Below are positions 55,101 through 64,000 of a DNA stretch of 64,000 bases, in pieces (position 1 is the first letter of the stretch; the number at the start of each line of letters is the position of its first letter). The stretch spans positions 11,442,501 through 11,506,500 of the forward strand of contig CM072344.1 in NCBI GenBank assembly GCA_036874045.1, in the 5' to 3' direction. Position numbers and translations under genes: made by a program. The notes below the pieces were generated by a model. It did no database searches. It was not told where the DNA came from and saw nothing but the letters and a program-made list of their open reading frames with translations. The stretch is from Cymodocea nodosa. Taxonomy: Eukaryota; Streptophyta; Magnoliopsida; Alismatales; Cymodoceaceae.

Positions 55101-56134
55101 CTTGGCACATGCCAAACATTCTCCAAAACTTTGATTGTCCCATCATGCATCCTGAATCTAACAGATCCAAAACCTGTTCTGTCACAAACATCATTATTTG
55201 CTAAAGTGACCTATCCACCATCTACCTCCTCATATGTATGGAAATATTCTCTGTTAGGAGTCATATGATGTGATGCACCAAAATCCGTAATCCAACTCTG
55301 ATCGGAGTAGACACTACAACATATAGTAAGGGAGAAATCACAGTCAGACCCTGAGTCTCCATTTTCGACGACTGTTGCATTTCCCTTAATCTTCAATTTA
55401 GGGCAGTTTACCTTCCAATGCCCATTTTCCTTACAATAATTGCAAGTGTCCTTGGAAATTCTACCTCTAGACTTACTTCTGCCTCTGCGCCTATTGTCTC
55501 TTCTACTCTACCGTCCTCTAGACTCTAAATGATGCACTGTCAAACCTGATTTGCTAGCATCATTGCTACCATGTGTAGCCAAATGTCTCAATTCTTGAGA
55601 ATGAAGACTCGATCTTACCTCCTCCAAAGTAATAGAATCTTTGCCAACCACAAAAGATTGCACAAAATTCTCAAATGAGAGAGGGAGAGATACCAATAAG
55701 ATGAGAGCAGCATCCTCATCTTCCATAGTAACACTAATGTTCCTCAACTCCATGAGAATGGTGTTGAGCTGATCCAAATGTTACTTCAATGGTGTACCTT
55801 CCTTCATTCTTAGAGAGAACAACCTTTGCTTCAACAATAGCTTATTCATAAGGGACTTAGTCATATACAGAGATTCTAACTTATTCCAAAGACCCAAAGC
55901 TGTATTTTCATCTACTACTTCAATGATTATCTCATCTGATAGACATAGCAGAATAGTCGAATGTGCTTTCTCCTCTTGTTGTTCAAATTCGGCAGACTTC
56001 TTATCTAGGGTTGTCTCCACAATTAAGGGAGTCCAAATACCCTACTGTTTCAAAAGTGCTTTCATCTTAATCTGCCACAAACTAAAGTTGTTCTTGCCGT
56101 TGAACTTTTCAACTTTCAAGGCTGAAGATGCCAT
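52199..56134 (-). pseudogene. CD gag-pol polyprotein (Tork-like), nearly intact
   Basis: ATG at 56134 to TGA at 52199, about 1,312 codons, the usual TNT1 polyprotein length. Gag: KFNGKNNFSLWQIKMKALL and UBN2 core (LWNKLESLYMTKSLMNKLLL). Protease near 55290 (WITDFGASHHMTP; the site reads DFGA). GAG-pre-integrase: IWHSRLGHLGLKGMQKL, CKHCIYGK. Integrase: TDNGLEYCSNEFD and LLERARCML. Reverse transcriptase: [38 protein letters not shown] and the catalytic YVDDILIA. RNase H: SLSTIEAEYMAMTEAGKEGI and FTKGVLESKFKHCLDLF. Defects: a 13-base near-tandem duplication at about 55053-55078 shifts the frame, restored before 54613; stops in gag (after LKQ), integrase and the region at 53175-53310. These make it a recent pseudogene. 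Confidence 0.9.
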
Positions 56135-56779
56135 GACAGTAGAACAACACAAACACAGCAAGCAAATATCAAATAATTCAGACAACAAATAAGCACAAAA
56201 TTTGCTATCCCAAAGCTACGAATGAATCTTTCATTCAAAATATCCCAACTAACAAATGCAGCTACCAAATTCAAAAGATCACTCGCAAAGAATCCCAAAC
56301 AAACAAAGATGAGCCAAGATCACATGTATTGTCTCAAAATTCCCAAAGAACTTCAAAGAATTCCAAAGTACTGGCCACACGATCTACCCAAAAAAAAAAA
56401 GGCTGAAAAAGAATTCCGCAAAATCACAACAAACTTCAAAAGTTATGATAGGAATTCTTACTACTCGTTTCACCAACGTGGAAACGACAGATGACCAAGT
56501 GCACGTCGTTAGATTCAAGATTGCAAGCGTCGAACAAGAATTCCAACCACGGATGCTTTGTCACGAACACAAGTCGCGAGCAAAGATCGTGTGAGCAAAC
56601 TACGAGCGCTAGCGTCGAATAAAGAATGCAAGCATTGATACGTGAACGCTGGCATCGAGTGAAACGAGAGCGGTCACGCACAGGCGCTAGCGTAGGCAAC
56701 GACGCAGATGAATGCATGCAGGCGCTAGCGTCGAGCGAGAACGCAAGCGGTTGTGTGCGGGCGTTGGCGTGGACGAAGA

Positions 56780-57050
56780 CGTGGGCGAATACGCACGGGT
56801 GCTGGCACGAGCAGAGACGCGGACGATCGCGCGGGCAAGAACGTAGGCGAATGCGCTGACGTTGGCGTGGGTGGAGACGTAGACGATCGCGCAGGCAACA
56901 ACACAGGTGAATGCGCACGAATGCTAGCGCGGGTGGAGACGCGGATGATCGCGCAAGCAAGAACGCGGGCTAATGCGCGAGGACGCTAGTGCGGACAGAG
57001 ACGTGGGCAATCTCGTCGGCAAGAATGCGGGCAAATGCGCGAGTTGGGCG
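56780..57050. repeat. GC-rich minisatellite, 59-62 bp period
   Basis: Four units in plus orientation beginning gctggcacgagcagagacgc, gttggcgtgggtggagacgt, gctagcgcgggtggagacgc and gctagtgcggacagagacgt, each about 59-62 bases. Less regular copies precede it from about 56620. Confidence 0.8.
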
Positions 57051-57210
57051 TGGGCGTCGAGCATCGGGCACAGGCGTCGGGTGCGGGTGTTGGGCGCAGG
57101 CGTCAAGCGTTCGACGCAAGCATCAAGCATGGGCGTTGGGCGCGGGCATCAAGCGTTCAACGTGGGCATCGGGCGCGGGCGTTGGGCGTGAGCGTGGGCA
57201 TCGGCTCCTG
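57051..57210. repeat. GC-rich short-period repeat, about 12 bp
   Basis: Variants of gcgggcgttggg and gcaggcgtcaag follow the 60-bp repeat, with many CpG dinucleotides. Confidence 0.7.
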
Positions 57211-57272
57211 CGTTGGCCAAGATCTTTCTTTTCTTCTTTCAAGACTAATCCACAGCCAACTCCTCAAGCTTC

Positions 57273-57284
57273 GCTCTGATACCA
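57273..57284 (-). promoter_or_regulatory. CD primer binding site (initiator tRNA-Met)
   Basis: TGGTATCAGAGC on the minus strand, two bases after the 5' LTR end; unmutated. Confidence 0.95.
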
Positions 57285-57286
57285 CT

Positions 57287-57592
57287 TGTTATGCAAAGAG
57301 AAGTGCAGAAAGGGAGAAGCTTAGACTCGTGGAGAAGAAAGAAGAAGATAAAGGGAAAAACGTGTGAAACAACTGCAAAAACACCAAGGTTTAACATGGT
57401 TCCCCAATTAGGTACATCTACGGATGGAGCTCAACTAAATGATTCTCTCTAGGTGATCACAAAGGGATACAAGATTCAACATCAACTCTAAGCACACGTT
57501 GGGGGTCTATTTATAACATTTGTGTACCCCCAAGTGGCTAAGGATAAAACTACCCTTATGTGTAACAAACTAATTCAAGACACATAATAACA
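57287..57592 (-). repeat. CD 5' LTR
   Basis: 306 bp. TATA box TATAAATAG on the minus strand at 57507-57515, about 80 bases from the LTR start, so transcription would begin near 57480. Confidence 0.92.
57507..57515 (-). promoter_or_regulatory. TATA box of the CD 5' LTR
   Basis: TATAAATAG; the same in both LTRs. Confidence 0.7.
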
Positions 57593-58840
57593 GATTTCAT
57601 GAAATATGCAACTAGTGATTTTTTTATTATTATTTCTAGATCTAGAATCTCACTATATATGGCCCAAGCCATTCTCATTAGAGCTCCATCTCACCCCACG
57701 CACAAGGGTAGCCATTCTTCATCTCCAAAATAGCAAAGACATCCTCCATTCTCTTCTCTCATTCCCTCCTCCTTCCAAGCTTAAGAAGCCAACTACATAG
57801 GCATGGTGAGCCAAGGGTCTGGATGTCCTCCCCCATCTTGCTTCCACCTCCATTCTCTTGCAAGGAAATCCACATCCAAGGCTTCATGGTGAAGTGGACG
57901 GCCTCCTTAGGAGAATTACATTGAAGACATTGGTGGATTGAGGAGGCACTATTACTCTATCCCTAGAAAGAGTTACTTGTGCAAAGCTTGAGAGAAAGGT
58001 GGCCACTCCATTTTCTACCCAATGAAGATGCATCTCAAGGGAGGAATTCCAACGTGTGACAGCCATTGGAGCTACTGAATTGAGGTGGAAAACATCCTCA
58101 AGGGAGCACGTGGAGTTGGAGTGGAATTGCTTCAAAGGTATAAGAGGACTTGGGTGGGATCCTTATGCTTATTTTGTGTTAAATTGTGTTGTAACAAGAG
58201 AATAGGTAGTTGTTATTTGTTATGTGTGTTGATTGTTGTGTTTCCACTTGTTGTCGTGGATCTTGTTTGTGTGTTCTTGCATGTTATATTAGGAGTAGGA
58301 GTAGTCGTAATTACAGCATTTTACTGTTAGACTTTGATATAAAACAATGGTGAAAACTTGTGATTATGTTAATAGAATCTTGTGCATATGTGGTGTTTAT
58401 GTATATGCCTAACAATAGCTAACTTAGTATAGTTTTTACTTGGTTGTGAACGACTATTCCTTGTTGTAACTATGACCATACTCATGTGGTAGTTACATAT
58501 GAATTTAGTGGATGATGTTAAGTGTGAATGCATGCACACTTATTGAAATGATGGAATGTAAATTTCAGATTATATTGATTGACGTATGTGTTATATGCAT
58601 ATTCTCTTGGATTTTTGGTACCCATTTTAGATTTCTGTTAATAGCCGTTTACTCTCTCCTTTAGTGGCTAAATTTCTATGGCCAAGCTTGTAATCATTCA
58701 TTATATAATTGATACAACAAATTAAAATCCTTGTGGAGATGACCCATACTTGCACTGCTTAATACAATAGGCACTATGTGCTTGCGAAAAATTTATAAAT
58801 GTAAAATTTGCAATTGTTGTGTTAACAACAAATATCGTTA
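57593..58840 (+). repeat. G4 solo gypsy LTR, right part
   Basis: Continues the LTR after CD. The conserved end motif appears as ttgtggagatgacccatact, then tgtgcttgcg near 58731-58785. The LTR proper probably ends at gttaacaaca (58830); about ten more bases precede the flank. ORFs such as 58085-58330 lack any known motif. Confidence 0.6.
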
Positions 58841-59822
58841 TAATGGCACACTAGGATTGATAGCTAAACTATCCTTGATTTTCTGTTCTGTCCACTCAAC
58901 GGTAGTTATGCTTTCCATTATTTCTTTCCCTTCATTTCTCAATCTTAAAATGTTGTGGAGAAGCTCTAGTGTTATTTGTACATTAGCTTGCTCTACGTTG
59001 GAAATTAATCTACTTTCTCCTTCTCTCAAATTAGCATAGAAGTAGGGCACTAGATTCTCATATACTGCATGCCCTCTCTATTGAGAAATAAATTGCAGTA
59101 GACCTTGGAACTCAAATAAATCCTTAATTTCTTGCATACCGTCCCAGTTTACTAGTCTACTATAAATAATATCATAACCCCTAATCTCTTGATATTTATT
59201 ATATGCTTCCTGACTCCAAAAGTGTACATTCAAAACTGTTGCTTCGGTCAGGTTAGGAATTTGAATTTGTTGCTCTAGAGGGGTTTGTTCTTGAATTTCC
59301 TCTTCCATGTGCTGAACTTGAATTGGCTAGGAATGCTCTAGAGATTCCAGCATTTTTGCTTCTACTTCTGTCTGTGGTGGAGATCTAGCAGAACTCTCCA
59401 CTCTATCTTGAATTCTTTCAATTAATTGCTAAAGAGTTTCTCCCTCTTTAGTGGAATCTGTCAAGTCATTCCTTTCTTGTTCAATGAGTACTTGTTCAGC
59501 TTCTTCTCTCTCTTCTTCCTCCTAACTACCAATCTGCATTTTCACTGTTCTTTCCGATCTTGTGGCAGATTGGGATGGAGTCACGGGCAAATCAGCTTCT
59601 GCCCTAATTTCTGTTCTTTCTATTTGTACAGGCTATAGATTAATTTCAGCCTATTTTCCTTCTCTTCTTTGCTCTTGTTGTTACTGCTCTAGCTCCTCCT
59701 CAAAATCGGATAGTAGGTTTACAAAAATTGGCTCTACAGGTCCTACTGATATTTGCATTTCAGATTTAATCTCTTCTTGATGTTCAGGGACTATCTCTTT
59801 TCTTTTCCTTCTTCTAATTAAT
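58841..59822 (-). pseudogene. G1-minus ORF3, N-terminal and middle part
   Basis: Reading down from 59822: acidic Glu/Gln-rich region (EEEEREEAEQVLIEQERND), then MEEEIQEQTPLEQQIQIPNL, FWSQEAYNKYQEIRGYDIIY, NWDGMQEIKDLFEFQGLLQF, LVPYFYANLREGESRLISNV and LLHNILRLRNEGKEI. It has several stops in the acidic part and a TAG after LQFISQ. In this copy Trp and Gln occupy four positions that are TAG in G1-plus. Cut at 59822/59823 by a CA LTR. Confidence 0.75.
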
Positions 59823-61033
59823 TGTAAGATCGTTTGTATCACAAGAGGGGGGGTGAATTGTGTCTTTAGTAATTAAACTAGCAGATAAAACAAGAGCACA
59901 AAACACTCGAAAATGAAATTCTATTCTTTTATTTCAAGATAGAATTTACAATATCTTTTCAACTCAATTCCCTTCTTAACGATTTTGATACAGTAATTTT
60001 TGATATACAATTTAAATATGAAAACAAAGCTCTTTTTCAAAACTAATTTTGAATTGTATAAAACCTAATCTTTATGCACACAGCTCTTTTCTTTCTCTTT
60101 GCTTAGCTTCTCTATCTCTTCTTCTCTAGTTGTCAAATTTTCAAACTTCTTGCATTTGTAGCTGCTTTTCTAAAATTACTTGGAATTTCGAACTTCTTCT
60201 GATGTTGGAGAACTTTTTAGAATATGAATATTCAAACTTAACTTTTCAGTTAGGGATCCAGATTGAATATTTAAACTTGATTTTTTTTTTTGAGATTGGG
60301 ATCCTCTGTTGTAATGTAGCTCGTACTCTCTATCTGTAGTCGAACTCTGTTGTCTTTCACGTTTAGCATGTTCATCCACTTGATCCATAATCCACGTACT
60401 AATTTTCTCTTTAATCCAAATTACTTTCTTTTTAAATTTCCACTTTCTTCACTAACATTTTGAGTTTCTACGATCTCCACTCATAGATTCACCGAAACTT
60501 TATCTTCCTGAAGTCTTGTAGAATATCTTCTAAGTCTTCGATTTAGTCGAACATTTATCCTTTAACTATTGTAAAAACTCGAACACTTATCTTTTAACTC
60601 TTCGAGTTTTTGCACCTGCAAAACATGTGACTAAACAAGGAAACTTATCTATTCGTTAGTCATTTTATAAAACTCGAACAGTTATCTATCCATGCGTATA
60701 AAAACTCCAATAGTTATCTAACTATTCGATTTTTCATTACCAAACGCACATGGAAAACACGTGACAACTTAAAACATTAAAAGCACACGTGTAGATAACT
60801 TAACTATACGAGTTTTTAACATAAAGTATTTGACAAAAACGAAACGTTAACTATCTGAAAGTTTAACTATTGCAAATCTAGCTCTTCGGAAATCTTTAAT
60901 TTATCTGACATAAAAATGAAACTTTTCGATAATCTGTTAACTATTATACTTAGAGAAATATACTTAGAGAATATTATGTAGACTTATTTAAATACGTTAA
61001 TAAAGCATATATCATCAAAATTAAATACCTAAC
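59823..61033 (-). repeat. CA-type LTR (minus), CA-4
   Basis: Full-length CA LTR on the minus strand: the end appears in plus orientation as TGTAAGATCGTTTGTATCAC at 59823, the start as attaaatacctaac at 61033, lacking only the final base. It interrupts ORF3 of G1-minus after taattaat. Whether it is a solo LTR or the 3' LTR of a longer element is not visible, because CB-2 starts at its edge. Confidence 0.85.
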
Positions 61034-62612
61034 TGTTGAGTATTTTTGTTTTGATGATGTGTGCTGAATGAAAATAATCATATTTGCTCAATTACTATTG
61101 CTTGTGAAAAGAAATTAAAATCATCAATTAATACAGAAAAAGCTTACTGATATAAATACTTGTCTGTATTGGATCTGAAGTTAATAACTAGTCATTTCGT
61201 TGCATTAATTTCTCATTTAGCTAAACGTTAAGTTAACATGTGTTTTTATTGAAAAGCATGATATGTTTTAATGTTATATCTTCTGTATCATGAATAGTGC
61301 ATGTTTAGACAACTCGTTAAGTTCAAGTTTTGTTTGTATAGAGGTCACGTGAGAACTCGTTAAGTTAGAGGCTTAAAGGTTAAAATAGGTCACGTGATAA
61401 CTCGTTAAGTTAGTGAGTAAAAGAAGAGACGAACTCGTTAAGTTAGTGTTATACACGTGGTGAAATTATAAGTTACGAATGTTGTATTGTATCACGTGAG
61501 TTGCACATGTTTAACTCGTTAAGTTAACATAACTAAACGTGTTAAGTTGCTATATTGAACACTAAGGCAACGCGTTAGGTTAGCGTTACAAACTTAAGTT
61601 GTTATTTTTGCACGTGGTAAAATTCTTATTATAAAAACATTTGTTTATTACTGGTTCGTTGAGTTATCATAACACAACGAAGATAGTTCATTGAGATAGC
61701 ATAACACCACAGACATAGTTCGTTGAGTTAGCTATAGTACTTGTCACGTGAAATGGCACATGAGGAACTCGTTAAGTTAGAAACGTTAAGTTATATATAT
61801 ACTTGCGTTACTCGTTTAGTTAACATAAAAGTAACGACTTCTTATTACATTGATGAAAAACTTTTGAACGAGAAAGTTTATTTTGCAGGAAATTTTTCAG
61901 AGATCCAAGACTGATGATTAAAGAAAATTCAAAATATAAACGTGGGTTAGAACGTAAGTGTTTTGATGAAGGAAAAAGAAAAGACGTGGAGAAGTGGAAA
62001 ACTGGAAGTGGTTAAATGTGAAGGATATGCATGAAATGAAGATACAGTATAAAAGGCATAGAATTCTCATTGATCAATTTATCCTTGCACACAAAAAGAA
62101 AAATCTTTTCAAGGATCAAACCATCCCTGCAAACCAAAAGAAAAATCTTTTTCAAGGATCAAAAACACCTCTTCGGGAAAAATCTCTCAAGTAGAAGAAA
62201 GTTCAATGAAGCATAAAAAGGTAAGATTTTCGTCACTGAAGATTTGAAGTATCAGAAGAAAGTAAATTCGGTGAAGCATGAAAAGACAAGATATTCGTCA
62301 CTGAGGAATTGCTGAAGAAGAAAAAGAAGAAGAAGAAATATCTAAAATAGGGAGAAAAGTTTTAAATTCTGCAAATTAGTTCTCTGTTTGTAGTTATGAA
62401 ATTGTTTAGATGATACATGGTATCGAAATATAATTGCATCTACAATTTCTGAGGAGAATTGAATTGTATATTGTAATTGAAACCTTGAATAAAAATGATT
62501 TTATGAAAACAATGTTTCGACTTATTTTTGAGTTTTAAAGTTTCAATTATATTTCAGAAAATATTAAAGATACACAATTCACCCCCCTCTTGTGTAGTCA
62601 TACGATCCTACA
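61034..62612 (+). repeat. CB-2 5' LTR
   Basis: 1,579 bp from TGTTGAGTATTTTTGTTTTG to catacgatcctaca. TATA box at 62048-62056. Same actcgttaagtta repeats as CB-1. Confidence 0.92.
62048..62056 (+). promoter_or_regulatory. TATA box of the CB-2 LTR
   Basis: TATAAAAGG in gatacagtataaaaggcata. Confidence 0.7.
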
Positions 62613-62614
62613 AG

Positions 62615-62626
62615 TGGTATCAGAGC
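62615..62626 (+). promoter_or_regulatory. CB-2 primer binding site (initiator tRNA-Met)
   Basis: TGGTATCAGAGC after the LTR end; unmutated. Confidence 0.95.
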
Positions 62627-62812
62627 TTGGTTAATAATCTTTGATATAAAATCGATACCAACTTATTTAATATCATTGCTTATTCTACCTTCCTTATTTT
62701 TAAACAGAAATTAATATTTAAGTATACGTTTAACTTTCTTGATTTAAGGCTCAAGTTGTTTTAAAGTTTTTAGACTATTTAAAATCAAATAGGTTGAAAA
62801 ATCTAAGGTAAA

Positions 62813-64000
62813 ATGGCTACTGGAAATGGTAATTTTTCTTTAGACGAAGGCCAAAATCTTAATCGTCCTCCTTTATTTAATGGAATACATTTTTAATATT
62901 GGAAATATAGGAAGACCATTTTTCTTCAAAGTATAGATCATAAATTATGGTTCATGATTTCTAAACCATATACTCTGTTAACTACTCCTTCTAATACTTG
63001 GACTATTACTGAAAAAGAAAATGAAATTCTGAATGCTAAGGGCTTAAATATTTTATTTTGTGCTTTGAGTTATGAACAGTATAGTAAAGTGTCGGCATGT
63101 AAATCTACTTATGAGGTGTGGCATGCATTAGAAGTTTCACATGAAGGTACTTCTCAAGTTAAAGAGACAAAAATAAACATGTTGATTCATAAGTATGAAC
63201 TCTTTAAGATGCATGAAGACGAAAATATTTCTGAGATGTTTTCTAGATTTCTTGATATCATAAACTCTTTAAAATATTTAGGAAAGAATTTTGAACAGAA
63301 GGATTTGGTGAGGAAAATTCTCAGATCCCTAAGTTCTAAATGGTCTCAGAAAGTAACATCAATTGAGGAACCACGAGATTTAAATGTTTATACTATGAAT
63401 GAACTTATAGGAAATTTAACAACTTATGAAGTTCAATTAAATGAATCACTGAGTCACAACAAACTAAAAATGAAGAAAGAAATAGCTTTCAAAATTAATT
63501 CAGATTCTGATATATCTACTGATTCTAATGAGGATTTGATTTTGCTGACTAGGAAATTCAAGAAAGCATGGAAAGCTAGGAAACAGCAAAGGAACAAAAA
63601 TGATAAACCCTCAACGTCAAAATCATTGAATGACAAGAATTCTTCATCCAGAAAGTATGTATGTTACAACTATAAGAAACTTGGACATCTTTCTCCAAAT
63701 TGTCCTATGAGGAAAAATGAAAAGCAAAGTAGGACAAATCAGAAGAAGACGGCTCAGAAAACTCAGAAAAAGTTTTACAAGAAAAAGGCTTTGAAGGTCA
63801 CTTGGGATGACATGTCTGAAGAGTCTGAATCTGAGGAATCAACATCAAAATCTTCACATTCAGAAGGAGAACAAGAGTTAGAAGACGTTGCTCATGTGTG
63901 CTTCATGGCAGATGAGTCTGAGGTAATATCTGATCCTGTAAGTCATTCAGATTTCAACTTTGATGAATTATTATGTGCTTATCATGCATTATTACAAAAA
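62813..64000 (+). pseudogene. CB-2 gag, partial
   Basis: ATG at 62813; the frame is open to the window end except for one TAA at 62894, where CB-1 reads Glu. UBN2 core as in CB-1 (KYELFKMHEDENISEMFSRF). The knuckle reads CYNYKKLGHLSPNC, so its second Cys is changed to Tyr. The basic stretch and the acidic serine segment follow, to FDELLCAYHALLQK at the edge. Less damaged than CB-1 in the visible part. Confidence 0.88.

Larger units (their letters stand above)
56135..57272 (-). other. CD leader with GC-rich tandem repeats
   Basis: The 1.1 kb between primer site and gag is unusually long and, at 56560-57220, GC-rich in an AT-rich window. Long ORFs appear in several frames of both strands only because stop codons are rare in this composition; none has a recognised motif. 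Confidence 0.75.
51818..57592 (-). mobile_element. CD: full-length Tork/TNT1-like copia
   Basis: 5,775 bp with GATTT target duplications (51813-51817 and 57593-57597), two LTRs of 306-307 bp, primer site, a GC-rich leader, a gag-pol frame of about 1,312 codons and a polypurine tract. By eye the LTRs differ by 14 transitions and one single-base indel, about 95 percent identity. It sits in the G4 LTR, which sits in G1-minus, so it is among the youngest insertions here. Confidence 0.93.
38912..59822 (-). mobile_element. G1-minus: second G1 element, with nested insertions
   Basis: From the 3' LTR upward on the minus strand: two polypurine tracts, micro-ORF, F-box ORF, gag, and ORF3 up to 59822, where a CA LTR interrupts it. 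Nested inside are CB-1 (42638-47446) and the G4 solo LTR with CD (51592-58840). Pol and the 5' LTR should lie beyond the window. It preserves the gene order of G1-plus and often has sense codons where the other copy has stops. Confidence 0.85.
61034..64000 (+). mobile_element. CB-2: SIRE-like copia element, runs off the window
   Basis: 5' LTR, primer site and gag of family CB, inserted at the very edge of the CA-4 LTR. The left target copy is probably ctaac (61029-61033). Nothing downstream of mid-gag is visible. Confidence 0.88.

Noticed and set aside
56436-57367. Long overlapping ORFs with Arg/Ala/Cys-rich translations
   Set aside because: Caused by GC-rich tandem repeats with few stop codons in the CD leader; equally long in several frames of both strands.
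1-64000. CRISPR array, rRNA or tRNA genes, bacterial-type operons
   Set aside because: No regular repeat-spacer array, and no rRNA or tRNA gene that I could recognise by eye; the primer sites only complement tRNA ends. A tRNAscan or Infernal run would be decisive.

Overview
The window is a stretch of AT-rich plant nuclear heterochromatin built almost entirely of nested, decayed LTR retrotransposons. I found no intact host gene, rRNA, tRNA or CRISPR array. The plant origin is inferred from Athila-like Ty3/gypsy pol (tRNA-Asp-type primer site, DYRKLNA..RKDHFPLPFID reverse transcriptase), from Ty1/copia elements with the initiator tRNA-Met primer site TGGTATCAGAGC, and from stop codons and primer sites that look like methylation decay. 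Family labels are mine: G1-G4 are gypsy-type, CA-CE copia-type.

Layout. 1-984: end of one LTR, primer site, a very short interior and the start of a second LTR (G3, plus). 985-6885: Athila-like element on the minus strand (G2) with LTR, 3' noncoding region, ORF3 remnant, reverse transcriptase, protease and zinc knuckles. 6888-17969: scrambled SIRE-like copia family CA; a plus fragment is joined tail to tail to a minus fragment, and a deleted CA copy (13729-17874) sits in the minus fragment between ATATC target duplications. 17970-34173: G1-plus, a long Athila-like element. 34174-36990: a CA LTR fragment, then copia CC (minus). 36991-38911: LTR scraps, a 20-bp minisatellite and a copia LTR end. 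38912 to at least 59822: G1-minus, a second G1 copy, interrupted by CB-1 (42638-47446, duplication AAATG), by a probable solo LTR G4 that contains a full-length Tork-like copia CD (51818-57592, duplication GATTT), and by a CA LTR (59823-61033). 61034-64000: a second CB copy running off the window.

The main novelty is G1. Its order is LTR, primer site, zinc-knuckle/protease/RT/RNase H/integrase, an acidic coiled ORF3, then a capsid-type gag placed downstream of pol, then an F-box protein ORF, then polypurine tract and LTR. The order ORF3-gag-F-box-LTR recurs in G1-minus, so it belongs to the family and is not a chance nesting. Spacers between the 3' ORFs and the LTR carry repeated hairpins of GTTGAGTTA and TAACTCAAC; a conserved TATA-like box precedes gag. 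The G1 LTR also shares long blocks with the LTRs of copia families CA and CB, which suggests promoter modules have moved between superfamilies.

All G1 coding regions are pseudogenised here. Many stops can be paired between copies with CAG, TGG, CAA or CGA codons. The element closest to intact is CD, with one main frame, several stops and one short frame-shifted stretch.
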